A stretch of DNA of 64,000 nt from DATFCK01 sp963728975 (GCA_963728975.1 CAVSMF010000002.1:62001-126000); one strand, 5' to 3'. Shown: positions 9,495 to 18,496, numbered from the stretch's first letter. The notes: a model not told the origin generated them from the sequence alone. Translations and numbers: made by a program.

Positions 9495-9995
9495 ATGCGC
9501 AAAGTCAACCTAAGAGATATCAAAGAGCAGGAACGAAAATCGCCGGCCGGAAAATTTCACAAATTCGTTCAGAACATATCGATCGCCCTCGGCCGGGAAC
9601 CGGAGTCGCTTGACCTGGCCAAACGACACCCGTTCGACCTGGCGCTGGTGCGAATTCCCAAAGGCAAATCGTATTGTCCCTATCACTCGCATGCGGCCGA
9701 AACCGAGTTCTATCTTGTCGTGTCCGGCAGTGGGGACGTGCGTCACAAGGAGGGAACAACCAGGGTGGCCCAAGGCGATGCATTTCTTTTCCAACCCGGC
9801 GAAGCCCACCAACTGAGCAATGCAAGCGATGACGATTTTGTTTATTATGTAATCGCCGACAATCCCCGGGCGGGCGGCGGGGTGGGGGATTCTTGTTATT
9901 ACCCCGACAGCGGCAAGTGGGCCGTCCTGAAAGAAGGAACCGAAGAAGTGATCGTGAAGGGAAACGAAACCGATTACTACGATGGAGAAGAGTAG
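9495..9995 (+). CDS. Cupin domain protein
   Basis: A 166-residue single-domain cupin. The first cupin motif is PYHSHAAETEFYLVVSGSG, giving likely metal ligands His64, His66 and Glu70. The second motif, FLFQPGEAHQLSN, supplies His105. A tail of about 45 residues follows with YYPDSGKWAV. The ATG at 9495 was chosen because it has AAAGGAAA at the right distance; the frame is open upstream, but that stretch lies in the shared promoter region. The substrate cannot be read from the sequence. It lies 22 bp before a second, different cupin on the same strand, so the two may form a small operon divergent from nifJ. Confidence 0.85.
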   Translation: MRKVNLRDIKEQERKSPAGKFHKFVQNISIALGREPESLDLAKRHPFDLALVRIPKGKSYCPYHSHAAETEFYLVVSGSGDVRHKEGTTRVAQGDAFLFQPGEAHQLSNASDDDFVYYVIADNPRAGGGVGDSCYYPDSGKWAVLKEGTEEVIVKGNETDYYDGEE

Positions 9996-10000
9996 GGAGC

Positions 10001-10022
10001 TATGGAGTAATGGAGTAATGGA
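10001..10022. repeat. Short-word repeat, unit TGGAGTAA
   Basis: Two direct copies of ATGGAGTA sit between the two cupin genes and overlap the second start codon. The same word recurs in altered form at 14712-14746, 35350-35366 and 57486-57505. Confidence 0.6.
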
Positions 10023-10407
10023 TATTGAGAAAAGAGCTCAGGATTTTCCGTACAAGACTTATCTCAATGTTTTGCAGGAGCCGCTTACCCTCATTGATAT
10101 TCAGAAACTGGCCGATGCCTGCACGGATAAATGGTGGAACCAGACGCTTTGCCAGGTGAACGAGTCGGTGGTGCGCCTCGCGGTTGTGCAAGGCGAATAT
10201 CACTGGCACGAGCATAACGAGATCGACGAGTTCTTCTATGTCGTCGAAGGACATTTTTTGATCGATCTTGAAGATCGAATCGTCGATCTGGGACCGAAGC
10301 AGGGATTTGTCGTGCCCAAGGGAGTGCGACATCGGACTCGGGCGCCGGAGCGGAGTATTATCCTGATGGTGGAACGGGCCGATATTGTTCCGACGGGTGA
10401 CCGCTAG
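10018..10407 (+). CDS. Cupin domain protein
   Basis: A 129-residue protein dominated by one cupin barrel. The first motif is EYHWHEHNEIDEFFYVVEG, giving a His cluster (62, 64, 66) and acidic ligands at 68-71. The second motif is GFVVPKGVRHRTRAPE with His105. It differs clearly from the preceding cupin, so this is not a recent duplication. The ATG at 10018 is preferred; an earlier in-frame ATG at 9982 would overlap the upstream gene and would translate a short-word repeat. Function beyond metal-dependent small-molecule binding is not visible. Confidence 0.8.
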   Translation: MDIEKRAQDFPYKTYLNVLQEPLTLIDIQKLADACTDKWWNQTLCQVNESVVRLAVVQGEYHWHEHNEIDEFFYVVEGHFLIDLEDRIVDLGPKQGFVVPKGVRHRTRAPERSIILMVERADIVPTGDR

Positions 10408-10479
10408 CAGCCTGTCGGTGCGGCCTGACGGCTGTCCGTATAGATCCGACGCCGTTCGGAGCTCGGTTACAATTGCGCC

Positions 10480-10941
10480 GTGAAAATAATCTCGGGCGGA
10501 CAAACCGGAGTGGACCGCGCGGCCCTGGATGCGGCGCTGAAACATGGGCTCGACTGCGGCGGCTCGGTTCCGGCAGGTCGACTGGATGAGCGCGGCCGAA
10601 TTCCGGATCGCTATCCAGTCGTCGAGTTGGAGAAGGGAAGTTTCGCGGACCGGACGCGGCAAAACGTGAGGGACTCTGACGGGACGCTGATCATCTACTC
10701 CGGTGAATTAGGCGGCGGCACGGAACAAACGGAGCGGTTTTGCCGGGAAGAAGGCCGGGCCCATCGATTGATCGATGCCACTAAGAATTCCGAAGAAGAT
10801 GCGGCCAAGCTGATTGAAGATTTTGTTCGCGATTGTGATATCGAGGTTCTGAACGTGGCCGGTCCCCGCGAAAGTGAATGGGCAGAGGGGTACAGCTACG
10901 CGTTCAACGCTTTGGATGTTTTTCTTTCGCCGCCGCGGTAG
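10480..10941 (+). CDS. Putative molybdenum carrier protein
   Basis: A 153-residue protein starting at GTG 10480. It opens with KIISGGQTGVDRAALDAA, the nucleotide-binding signature of the putative molybdenum carrier family (PF12694), a Rossmann-like relative of LOG/YpsA proteins. Further family features are GSVPAGRLDERGRIPDRYP near residue 30, a GTLIIYSGELGGGT strand near 68, and the closing NVAGPRESEWAEGY. Binding of molybdenum cofactor is known only for related proteins and is not shown here. The gene is 72 bp after the second cupin and convergent with the LolC/E-type permease, 31 bp away. Confidence 0.85.
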   Translation: MKIISGGQTGVDRAALDAALKHGLDCGGSVPAGRLDERGRIPDRYPVVELEKGSFADRTRQNVRDSDGTLIIYSGELGGGTEQTERFCREEGRAHRLIDATKNSEEDAAKLIEDFVRDCDIEVLNVAGPRESEWAEGYSYAFNALDVFLSPPR

Positions 10942-10972
10942 CTCGATGTTTCCGGGGGCCGATATCTCCCGG

Positions 10973-12316
10973 CTACTCGTAGCGAAGCGCTTTTACCGGA
11001 TCAAGACGGGCCGCGAAGTAAGCAGGAATAAGCGCGGCGATCGAACAGATCACAAACGCGCTCATACAAATGATCCAGACGTCCCGGGGGACTACCTGGG
11101 CGGGAATCTCGGAGAATTGATAAACTTCCCGTGGAAAAATCTCGATGTGCAGAGTGGCTGCCAGCCAATGGCTGAATTCGTTGCGATACCGGATCAAGGT
11201 CATGCCCAGGCCAAGTCCGGTCAGAGTTCCAAACAGACCCACAATCGTGCCCTGGCCCAGGAAAATCCAGATGATCTGGGACAGGTTCGCCCCCAGCGCC
11301 TTGACGATCCCGATCTCACGCCGCTTCTGGACCGTCACGGTAATCAGCGTGCTCATGATGCCGAACGCCGCCACGATCACGATGAATGAGAGAAGGAAAA
11401 ACATGACCGACCGCTCCAGCCGAACCGCCTCGAAGAACTGTTTGTTCATGTCAATCCAGGTTTCGGCAAACTGCGGCGGCTCGAGATATTGTTCGATTAA
11501 TTGTTTTACGCGCTCAGCCCCATACGGATTATCGGTTTTAACGGTCAGCCCGTGGAGACCGTCACCGAGCCCGTACAATTCCTGGCCAACATAAATCGGG
11601 ACAAGCAGAAACTCCGAGTCGTGCATGTAATGGCCGGTCTCAAAGATTCCGGTAACAGTAAGTTCCTTTGGCAAGATGACCTGGCGCAGGTCGTCGATTG
11701 TCTGTTTTTCCTCGGGCCCCTTGGCGTTTTCGAGTTTTTTGATGGTATCAAGGATCTGTCCAAGATTTCCGGGCGAATAAACAGTCAGTTTATCGCCGAC
11801 ACCGATCCGCAGCTGTCGGGCGAGCTCCACTCCGAGGACGGTGGAATCGCCCTCCAGATCGAGCTTTCCCTGGATCAGAAATTTGCGCAGCGGAATGACC
11901 TTTTCTTCCTGTTCCGGATCGATCCCGCGGATCATCGGAGCAAGACGCCGGTTCTGGAATTCGACAATCACCGGCCCCTGAATGTAGGGGGCGGTTGCGA
12001 CCACCCCCGGTGTCCGGTCGATTTTCGCCTTGAGCGAACGCCAGTTGTGCAAGACGTCGTCGGTCGTGACCAAAATGTGGGCGTCGAACTCAATGACTTT
12101 TTGACGCAATTCCCGGTCGAACCCGGTCATGACCGCGATCACGAGAATCAGGACGGTCACGCCCAGGGTCACACCCATGATTGAGATCAGAGTAATGATC
12201 GAAAGAAACGTGCGCTTCGGCCTCAGGTAACGAAGCGCCAGAAAAAAGCTAAACGGCAGTTTCAACTGGCGATACCGTGGATGGGTTTCGGTCAGTTTTC
12301 CAGAATGGAATTGCAC
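10973..12316 (-). CDS. LolC/LolE-type ABC transporter permease (FtsX family)
   Basis: A 447-residue inner-membrane permease of the family that extracts lipoproteins from the inner membrane for transfer to LolA. The start of the family sequence is visible (FFLALRYLRPKRTFLSIITL), followed by helix 1 at about 36-64. A large periplasmic domain (about 65-295) follows, then three C-terminal helices near 300-325, 348-375 and 412-436. The cytoplasmic loop QKRREIGIVKALGAN and the closing LDPVKALRYE are characteristic of FtsX/MacB/LolE proteins. No LolD ATPase gene is adjacent, so its partner must be elsewhere. The ATG at 12316 gives a hydrophilic leader of about 20 residues; a shorter start is possible. 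It is divergent from a TPR protein gene 69 bp away. Confidence 0.9.
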   Translation of the reverse strand: MQFHSGKLTETHPRYRQLKLPFSFFLALRYLRPKRTFLSIITLISIMGVTLGVTVLILVIAVMTGFDRELRQKVIEFDAHILVTTDDVLHNWRSLKAKIDRTPGVVATAPYIQGPVIVEFQNRRLAPMIRGIDPEQEEKVIPLRKFLIQGKLDLEGDSTVLGVELARQLRIGVGDKLTVYSPGNLGQILDTIKKLENAKGPEEKQTIDDLRQVILPKELTVTGIFETGHYMHDSEFLLVPIYVGQELYGLGDGLHGLTVKTDNPYGAERVKQLIEQYLEPPQFAETWIDMNKQFFEAVRLERSVMFFLLSFIVIVAAFGIMSTLITVTVQKRREIGIVKALGANLSQIIWIFLGQGTIVGLFGTLTGLGLGMTLIRYRNEFSHWLAATLHIEIFPREVYQFSEIPAQVVPRDVWIICMSAFVICSIAALIPAYFAARLDPVKALRYE

Positions 12317-12385
12317 CGCGCTCTAACCTAAGTTCTGGACGAGATTGTTGCCAGCGGTCAGGTTTAGAAAGCTCATTTTCCCAGC

Positions 12386-13414
12386 ATGTTCAGACCTATT
12401 TCGACGATCGTCCCGGCAATTGTGCTTTCCGGGTTGGCGGTTGCCGGATTGCGCGCAGCCACTCAATCCGAGGCTGAGGCGAAAGAGGGTGCAGCGTTGC
12501 AACGGGTCCGCGACAAAGTCGATGAGATCAGCAAGGGACGTTCGGAAAAGGAGGTCGTAGCCGAGATTGCTTCCTGGAAACAACAGGAACCTGCTTCGCC
12601 GGAGCCGTACATCGTGCTCGCCAACTATTATATAAAGAAGACCGTGCAACCGACCGGGGTTTCCATCAATTCGACCAAAGGCCAATCGCCCGGCTCTCCA
12701 GGATCAGGAGGGCCAGGCGATCGGATGTCGCTCGTCGATCCGAAAACGGGAAAAGAGGTTGGGGTTCTGGAGGAGAGGCCGATCGGGCCCAGGCTTGACG
12801 CGCATTTGATCGCAAAATATCGCGCTGCGGCAGAAGCCGAGCTTGCCGCGGCCTTGAAGGTGGCGCCCAATCGCCTCGATATTATGCTGGGCCGCGCCCT
12901 TGTCTTGGATGATGCCCAGGATTGGAAGGCTCTTTCGGCTCAAATGGAGACGGCACTGCAACGCGCTTCAACCGATCCCGATTCTCTCAAGTGGCTGGAA
13001 GACAAACCTCCTCCGCGCCCGGCGCCGGTTGAAGCAGTGAATGCGTTGCACTCCAAAATTGTTGAGGCTTTTAATGAACAGAGCGCCCCAGGCGATCGAC
13101 GTGGCGAAACCTTGGCCATGTTAGGGGTAAAATATTTTCCGAAGGATGTGAAACTGCTTTCGGACGCCGGCACCTCCCGGGCGTTTGCCCACGATTGGCA
13201 GGCGGCTGCGAAATATTACGAGCGCGCGGTTGCCGTCGCGCCCGACGACTCCATTGTTCTGGGCAATTTGGCGCGTACCTACCTGAAACTCGGCGATTAC
13301 AAGGGAGCGGAATCCAACGCCAGGAAAGTAATTGGATTGAATCGCGATCCGAGGGCTGTCGAACAAGCCAGGGAAATTCTCCGGATCGTGTCCGGGAAGC
13401 AACCCCAAGCCTGA
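12386..13414 (+). CDS. Exported TPR-repeat protein
   Basis: A 342-residue protein with a signal peptide (hydrophobic residues 5-22, cleavage near GLRAATQ). A Gly/Pro/Ser-rich linker around residues 95-120 contains SPGSPGSGGPGD. The second half is helical and holds TPR-like repeats, clearest at residues 265-335 (WQAAAKYYERAVAVAPDD, then LARTYLKLGDYKGAESNARK). TPRs mediate protein contacts; the partner is unknown. It is transcribed divergently from the LolC/E-type permease and ends 31 bp before the convergent NlpC/P60 gene. It is one of three long TPR proteins in the window, not closely alike in sequence. Confidence 0.75.
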   Translation: MFRPISTIVPAIVLSGLAVAGLRAATQSEAEAKEGAALQRVRDKVDEISKGRSEKEVVAEIASWKQQEPASPEPYIVLANYYIKKTVQPTGVSINSTKGQSPGSPGSGGPGDRMSLVDPKTGKEVGVLEERPIGPRLDAHLIAKYRAAAEAELAAALKVAPNRLDIMLGRALVLDDAQDWKALSAQMETALQRASTDPDSLKWLEDKPPPRPAPVEAVNALHSKIVEAFNEQSAPGDRRGETLAMLGVKYFPKDVKLLSDAGTSRAFAHDWQAAAKYYERAVAVAPDDSIVLGNLARTYLKLGDYKGAESNARKVIGLNRDPRAVEQAREILRIVSGKQPQA

Positions 13415-13445
13415 TCGCGAATCCGGCTCTGGAATTGTGCTTTCC

Positions 13446-14192
13446 TTACAATCCGACTGGATGCCGGGCCTCGAAGCCCCACGTCTCGCGGCTGTAGGTA
13501 TACCAACGCGGACCTACGTCGCCACCGTAGCGGAAGTCCGTAGTATCGAGGCGGAGCCCGGCGATGATGGCAAAGGTGTGTCCGCGTCGCGAATAAACGG
13601 TAATCCAGCGGCCGCGCCCGCGTTTTCCATATCGAAGAAGATCGTCCGAAGGCAAAGGCGCATTCAAAACGCCGGCGTAATGAAGAGCGAAAGAGACAGC
13701 GCCGGAACAATCGTAGCCGGAATCGTGAAACGATCCGTGTCCGCCGCCCCAGTGGTACGGCTTGTGACGAATCGCGTTCACGGCCCAGATTGCAGCTTTT
13801 ACATTGGCCGGAGCTCGTGAGGGCGCGTAGGCGAGGCCGTTGCGCAGAACAGCATGATCGCCTCGGACGATCGGCCCCGAGCCGTTGTTATCGACCTGAG
13901 GCATCGCTTCGGAATTTTCTTCGTCGGAATCGTCCGATTCCAAAGGTGCCGGCCGGGGCGCGGCATAATACCGGACCGGGATGGCCGATGGTTGGGTGGA
14001 TCGTTCGTCGAAGGAAAAGGGTTGCAGAGGCACGCTCACGACATGTCCGGGATAAACGGTCTCACCGTGATAAGTGTAGCGAGAGTGACTTGATTGGGCC
14101 GTGGCGTTCGAAGTCACGAATGAGGCAAGTGCGACCAGGTGGAGGGCGATGGTAACGTGACAGGACGAAATCGTTAATAACAGGCGCGACAC
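13446..14192 (-). CDS. Exported NlpC/P60-type peptidoglycan hydrolase
   Basis: A 248-residue protein with a hydrophobic N-terminus (about 8-26) fitting a signal peptide. It has a low-complexity middle with acidic Ser/Glu stretches and a C-terminal papain-like domain from about 130. The catalytic pair is visible: Cys162 in GYDCSGAVSFALHYAG and His205 in SRRGHTFAIIAG, the NlpC/P60 order. Such enzymes cut peptide stems of peptidoglycan in the periplasm. The third polar residue of the triad is not obvious. It is convergent with the upstream TPR gene and otherwise stands alone. Confidence 0.85.
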   Translation of the reverse strand: MSRLLLTISSCHVTIALHLVALASFVTSNATAQSSHSRYTYHGETVYPGHVVSVPLQPFSFDERSTQPSAIPVRYYAAPRPAPLESDDSDEENSEAMPQVDNNGSGPIVRGDHAVLRNGLAYAPSRAPANVKAAIWAVNAIRHKPYHWGGGHGSFHDSGYDCSGAVSFALHYAGVLNAPLPSDDLLRYGKRGRGRWITVYSRRGHTFAIIAGLRLDTTDFRYGGDVGPRWYTYSRETWGFEARHPVGL

Positions 14193-14302
14193 GCCTGGTG
14201 GAATCAGCTGTTTTCAGGCCAAAGCGCCGGGCGGAGGAGTTGTCGGCCCGGGTTCGGCATAGCCGCTCGAACGTGCGCCCGGCATTGGCCGATTGGCGCC
14301 AG

Positions 14303-14662
14303 TTATTTTATAGCGTGCGCTTGTAACTGTTCGAGGTTCACGAATTCGAGGGCTGAGGCATGGGTCGCTTCCAGATCCACCGGAGGCGCGACGCCGCGTT
14401 CAAAAGCGTCTTTCCAGCGAGTAACGCAGACACACCACTTATCCCCGGGTTCGAGTCCGGCAAAACCCCATTCCGGACGGGGCGTAACCAGGTCGTTTCC
14501 ATCCAGGACCGAGAAGTCGAGAAATTCGCGCGTGGCCTGGACACAAACCGTGTGCAAGCCGACATCGTCTGGACCGGTGCGGCAATAGCCATCGCGATAA
14601 AAACCGGTCAATGGATCCCGGCAACAACATTTCAATTCGGTTCCAAGCACGTTGGTCGGCAT
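14303..14662 (-). CDS. DUF2237 family protein
   Basis: A 119-residue protein matching DUF2237. It starts MPTNVLGTELKCCCRDPLTG, then has GYCRTGPDDVGLHTVC, a middle QATREFLDFSVLDGNDL, and ends with the conserved PGDKWCVCVTRWKDAFERG. Conserved cysteines (CCC, YC, VC, WCVC) suggest metal binding or redox chemistry, but the family has no assigned function. The ATG at 14662 begins the family sequence; an upstream in-frame extension would read through a short-word repeat and is rejected. It is divergent from the 2H phosphoesterase gene. Confidence 0.85.
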   Translation of the reverse strand: MPTNVLGTELKCCCRDPLTGFYRDGYCRTGPDDVGLHTVCVQATREFLDFSVLDGNDLVTPRPEWGFAGLEPGDKWCVCVTRWKDAFERGVAPPVDLEATHASALEFVNLEQLQAHAIK

Positions 14663-14711
14663 GGGAACACTTTGCGTTGAAGCAACGGAGTATTCAAGGC
14701 GCGGGAAGGGG

Positions 14712-14746
14712 TGATGGAATGGTGGAGTATTAGAGTAATGGAATAT
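14712..14746. repeat. Short-word repeat (TGGAATGGTGGAGTA type)
   Basis: An AT-rich run of degenerate TGGAGTA/TGGAAT words lies between the divergent DUF2237 and 2H phosphoesterase genes. It is the same word family as at 10001-10022. Confidence 0.5.
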
Positions 14747-14795
14747 TGTTGAGCCTAACATCGACATTGGCTGCGACATTTGCTATAAGGGCCCG

Positions 14796-15317
14796 ATGAA
14801 AAGACGGGTCGCGGCTTACTGGCTCATTCCGGCCCAGGCCGAAAAGGAGTTGTTTCTCGAGATTATCCGGATTCTCTCCCGGCAATATCAGGCGCCGCTT
14901 TTCGAGCCGCATTTGACGCTTTTTGCGGCAAACATCCCGGAGAAAGCGGCCAGAGCGAGCTTGGCGAAAATCCATTTTGCTCCCGTCCGCCTGAACGTGC
15001 GCGAAATTGATTTTTCGAGAGCGTTCACGAAAACTTTGTTCGTTCGCTTTGAATCCAACCCCGCATTACGGCGGTTGCTGCGGACGCTTGGCCGAACGGC
15101 CGGCTCGCAGGTTAGCTCCTTGCCGGATCCTCATTTAAGTCTGATTTATAAAAAATTGCCGGCTTCCGTGAAAAAAGAGCTCGCTTCGACAATTCGGCTG
15201 CCTCTGGGCAAGGTCACGTTTGATAGCGTCAAACTTACGAATTGCATCGCACCAACGCACACCGCGCGCGAAGTTGAAAACTGGCGGACGATCGCAACCA
15301 AACGGTTATCCGGATAG
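14796..15317 (+). CDS. 2H phosphoesterase (2'-5' RNA ligase / cyclic phosphodiesterase superfamily)
   Basis: A 173-residue protein with the two H-x-[TS]-x motifs of the 2H superfamily: PHLTLF (His39, Thr41) and PHLSLIY (His113, Ser115). Length and spacing fit the cyclic phosphodiesterase-like branch rather than ThpR. Members hydrolyse 2',3'-cyclic nucleotide phosphates or ADP-ribose 1'',2''-cyclic phosphate. It lies 103 bp upstream of rtcB on the same strand, which supports a role in preparing RNA ends. The start codon is ATG at 14796, immediately before MKRRVAAYWLIP. A second 2H protein (thpR) is at 30.1 kb and is not close in sequence. Confidence 0.8.
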   Translation: MKRRVAAYWLIPAQAEKELFLEIIRILSRQYQAPLFEPHLTLFAANIPEKAARASLAKIHFAPVRLNVREIDFSRAFTKTLFVRFESNPALRRLLRTLGRTAGSQVSSLPDPHLSLIYKKLPASVKKELASTIRLPLGKVTFDSVKLTNCIAPTHTAREVENWRTIATKRLSG

Positions 15318-15420
15318 TGCTCGCCGGGACGTCCCCCTTCTGGCATTTCGCTGAAGCAGGCTTTGGGAAAGGTCGCCCCCGGCGGAATGCGCAACCCGGG
15401 ATTGCGCGTAAGCTGGAGTC

Positions 15421-16596
15421 ATGGCGCAGAAGGTCAGGATATTTGGCCAGCATGACGCGGCCACGATCAAGCAGATCGAAACCTGCGTGACGGCCGGCGG
15501 GGAGCGGGGGGTACTGTGCGCGGACGGGCATAAAGGTTATGCCCAACCAATCGGCGGCGTTGTCGCTTACAAAGACAAAATATCGTTGAGCGGCGTTGGA
15601 TTCGATATTGCCTGCGGGAACCTTGCCATTTTGACCGATGCCAGGCGCGCCCAAATCCAATCGGAGGTTCCGCGGATCATGGAGGAGATTGTGCGGAATA
15701 TCTCGTTTGGCATCGGCCGCAAAAGCAAGCGGCGGGTCGATCACGAATTGTTCGATGATCCAGCCTGGAGTTTGGAACCGATGCGCGATCTAAAAAACAT
15801 GGCTGCCGATCAACTCGGGACGGTTGGAGGTGGCAACCATTACGTCGATCTTTTTGCCGATGAGCAGGATCGGATCTGGGTGGGAGTACATTTTGGCTCG
15901 CGCGGTCTGGGTCATAAAACCGCCACCTATTTTTTAAAGCAAGCAGGTGGACGGGATGGAATGGACGTGCCGCCCACGGTGGTCGAGGAAAAATCGGATA
16001 TAGGCGGCGATTACCTTGCCGGAATGCAATTGGCCGGGCGCTATGCTTATGCCGGACGGGAAACGACAGGCCGGCAGGTGGTCCGGGAGATTCTCGGTGC
16101 GCAAATTCTGGAGGAAGTGCATAACCATCACAACTTCGCCTGGCGCGAGCGACACCAGGGCGAGGAATACTGGGTGGTGCGCAAAGGCGCCACTCCGGCT
16201 TTTCCGGGTCAAAAGGGATTTGTCGGTGGAAGCATGGGCGATGACGCGGTCATCATTGAAGGGGTGGACTCGCCCAATTCGCGTGAAGCGTTGTTTTCAA
16301 CGATTCATGGCGCAGGTCGAATCATGTCCCGAACCGCGGCAAAAGGCCGGTTTATTAAAGTGGGGAACAAACGAATTCGGCAGGATGGGCTGGTCAGGCA
16401 TGACGAGATGATGCGGTGGATGTCGGACAGAGGGATTCTCCTGCGCGGCGGCGATCTTGATGAAGCGCCTCAGGCCTATCGGCGGTTACCCGATGTGCTG
16501 GCCGCACATGCCGGCACGATTCGGGTGCTGCATACGCTGCGGCCGCTTGGTGTCGCCATGGCGGGGCCCGACATTGTCGATCCCTACAAAGATTAA
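15421..16596 (+). CDS. rtcB: RtcB family RNA-splicing ligase
   Basis: A 391-residue RtcB homologue. RtcB uses GTP and Mn2+ to join a 3'-phosphate or 2',3'-cyclic phosphate end to a 5'-OH RNA end. Metal and active-site residues are all visible: Asp62 and Cys65 in GFDIACGN, His140 in GGGNHY, His157 in VHFGSRGLGH, the cluster around His234 in HNHHNFA, and His296 in STIHGAGRIMSR, which corresponds to the guanylylated histidine. The substrate loop RKGATPA and GSMGDD are also present. It lies between a 2H phosphoesterase gene and an Hsp70 gene on the same strand with gaps of about 100 bp. No archease gene is adjacent. Confidence 0.92.
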   Translation: MAQKVRIFGQHDAATIKQIETCVTAGGERGVLCADGHKGYAQPIGGVVAYKDKISLSGVGFDIACGNLAILTDARRAQIQSEVPRIMEEIVRNISFGIGRKSKRRVDHELFDDPAWSLEPMRDLKNMAADQLGTVGGGNHYVDLFADEQDRIWVGVHFGSRGLGHKTATYFLKQAGGRDGMDVPPTVVEEKSDIGGDYLAGMQLAGRYAYAGRETTGRQVVREILGAQILEEVHNHHNFAWRERHQGEEYWVVRKGATPAFPGQKGFVGGSMGDDAVIIEGVDSPNSREALFSTIHGAGRIMSRTAAKGRFIKVGNKRIRQDGLVRHDEMMRWMSDRGILLRGGDLDEAPQAYRRLPDVLAAHAGTIRVLHTLRPLGVAMAGPDIVDPYKD

Positions 16597-16693
16597 GGGT
16601 TCCTGAGTTTCCGGGCAGCATCTGCCCAGGGAAAGACGCCGTCCCTGAGGGATTTTGGAAGTGCGTTCCTGAGGCGCGCGTTTACAGTTCAGC

Positions 16694-18496
16694 GTGAGCG
16701 ATATTGTCGGAATCGATCTGGGAACAACGAATTCGCTGATCGGGATAGTGGACTCGGGTTTTCCGGTGCTGCTGGCCGATTCCGATGGACGGCGACTGAC
16801 GCCTTCGGTCGTTCACGTTCCCGAGACGGGAGAGCCATTGGTCGGAAACGCCGCGAGCCGCATGCGCGTTCTCCATCCGGAGTCGACCGTCTATTCGGTC
16901 AAACGCTTTATCGGTTTACGGAGCGAGGACTTTGGAGAGGAAGACCCCGGGGTCGATTATCATTTGCTCCGGACCAAACGCGATGTCGTTCGGGTGCAAA
17001 TTGGCAATCGGACCTATCTGCCCGAAGAAATTTCCGCCTTGATCCTTCAAAAATTGAAACAAAATGCGGAAACCGCGCTCGGGCGAACGATTTCGCGGGC
17101 CGTAATAACGGTTCCCGCATATTTCAACGACGCCCAGCGCAATGCCACCAAAAGAGCAGGCGAGCTGGCGGGATTTCAGGTTGAACGCGTCGTGAACGAG
17201 CCGACTGCGGCGGCCCTGGCTTATGGGATCGATAAATCCAGAACCAAAGGCCGCATTGCTGTCTACGACCTCGGTGGCGGCACGTTTGACTTGTCGATTT
17301 TGGAATTAAGCGAAGGCGTATTCGAAGTTCTGGCTACCAGCGGCAACACCCGGTTAGGCGGTGACGACATCGATAATGCGATTATGCGCGATTCCAGGTT
17401 TGAAACCGTCAACGCCACCACCCCGGAACAGAAAGCGAGAATGCGCGATGCCATTGTCGGCGTGAAACACCGGTTGTCGGAAGAGGAAGCGGCAACGATT
17501 GAAATACCGTTTTTGGATGGGCGGCGAAATTTCTCCACCACCCTGACTCGCGCGGAATTAAATCAAATTGCGCGACCAATTGTGGAACGGACGCGGCTGC
17601 ATTGCCTGCGGGCTCTGGCTGACGCCCGGCTCAAACCGGGGGATCTGGAGGATGTAATTTTGGTCGGAGGCGCGACCCGGATGCCGATGGTGCGAGAATT
17701 TGTGGCCGAGCTATTTGGGCGCGAGCCGAACACAGCGCAAAATCCGGATGAAGTAGTGGGGCTCGGCGCGACCATTCAGGCCGGAATCTTATCCGGCGCG
17801 GTCGGTGACGTGGTGCTTCTCGATGTGACGCCGCTTTCACTGGGAATCGAAACCTTCGGCGGCTTGATGAATGTGATTATTCCTCGCAACACCACTATTC
17901 CCACCAAAGCCGGTGAGATGTTTACGACCGCCGTGCATAACCAGCGATCGATGTCGATCAAGGTCTTGCAAGGCGAGCGGGAAATCGCGCGGGATAACTG
18001 GACGCTTGGTGCGTTCGAAATTGACTTTGAACCCGCTCCCAAGGGAATTCCTCGAGTCGGTGTCCAATTCGAAATTGACGCCAACGGAATTTTGCACGTG
18101 CTGGCGCGCGACATCAAAACCGGAGCGGAAAAGGTGGTGGAGATGAAAAGCGCGGTCGACGTGTCGGACGAAGCGGTTGAAGCCATGCTGGCCGATTCAG
18201 TCGATCACGCTTTCGACGATTTGAACCAAAGGATTTGGGTCGAAACGAAACTGAAGTCGGAGGAAATGCTGGCGGGAGTGGAGAAAGCGTTTGAGATCGC
18301 GCGCGACAAATTGCATCCGGAAGAGCGTGAGGCGATAGAAAAGTGCGCAGAAACGGTTCGGCAAACGCTTCAATCTGGCGATCACCAGAAATTGAAACGC
18401 GCCAATGCGGAGTTGGATGCCGCCACTCAGCATCTCGCGGCGATGGTCGTTCAAACGCTCATGGCGAGCGCGGGGAAATCGGCGATGCCCGGTTAG
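16694..18496 (+). CDS. Hsp70 (DnaK/HscA-type) chaperone paralogue
   Basis: A 600-residue Hsp70 starting at GTG 16694. ATPase motifs are clear: GIDLGTTNSLIG at residue 5, VVNEPTAAALAYG near 162, YDLGGGTFDLS near 192 and VILVGGATRMPMVREF near 322. The interdomain linker and substrate-binding start DVVLLDVTPLSLGIET follow, then a helical lid. At 600 residues it is shorter than DnaK (about 635): lobe IIB is trimmed and the tail ends MPG without the acidic DnaK/EEVD-type end. Overall it resembles HscA or a DnaK paralogue. No dnaJ, grpE or iron-sulfur genes are adjacent. Its stop overlaps the stop of the convergent TPR gene by 4 bases. Confidence 0.88.
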   Translation: MSDIVGIDLGTTNSLIGIVDSGFPVLLADSDGRRLTPSVVHVPETGEPLVGNAASRMRVLHPESTVYSVKRFIGLRSEDFGEEDPGVDYHLLRTKRDVVRVQIGNRTYLPEEISALILQKLKQNAETALGRTISRAVITVPAYFNDAQRNATKRAGELAGFQVERVVNEPTAAALAYGIDKSRTKGRIAVYDLGGGTFDLSILELSEGVFEVLATSGNTRLGGDDIDNAIMRDSRFETVNATTPEQKARMRDAIVGVKHRLSEEEAATIEIPFLDGRRNFSTTLTRAELNQIARPIVERTRLHCLRALADARLKPGDLEDVILVGGATRMPMVREFVAELFGREPNTAQNPDEVVGLGATIQAGILSGAVGDVVLLDVTPLSLGIETFGGLMNVIIPRNTTIPTKAGEMFTTAVHNQRSMSIKVLQGEREIARDNWTLGAFEIDFEPAPKGIPRVGVQFEIDANGILHVLARDIKTGAEKVVEMKSAVDVSDEAVEAMLADSVDHAFDDLNQRIWVETKLKSEEMLAGVEKAFEIARDKLHPEEREAIEKCAETVRQTLQSGDHQKLKRANAELDAATQHLAAMVVQTLMASAGKSAMPG

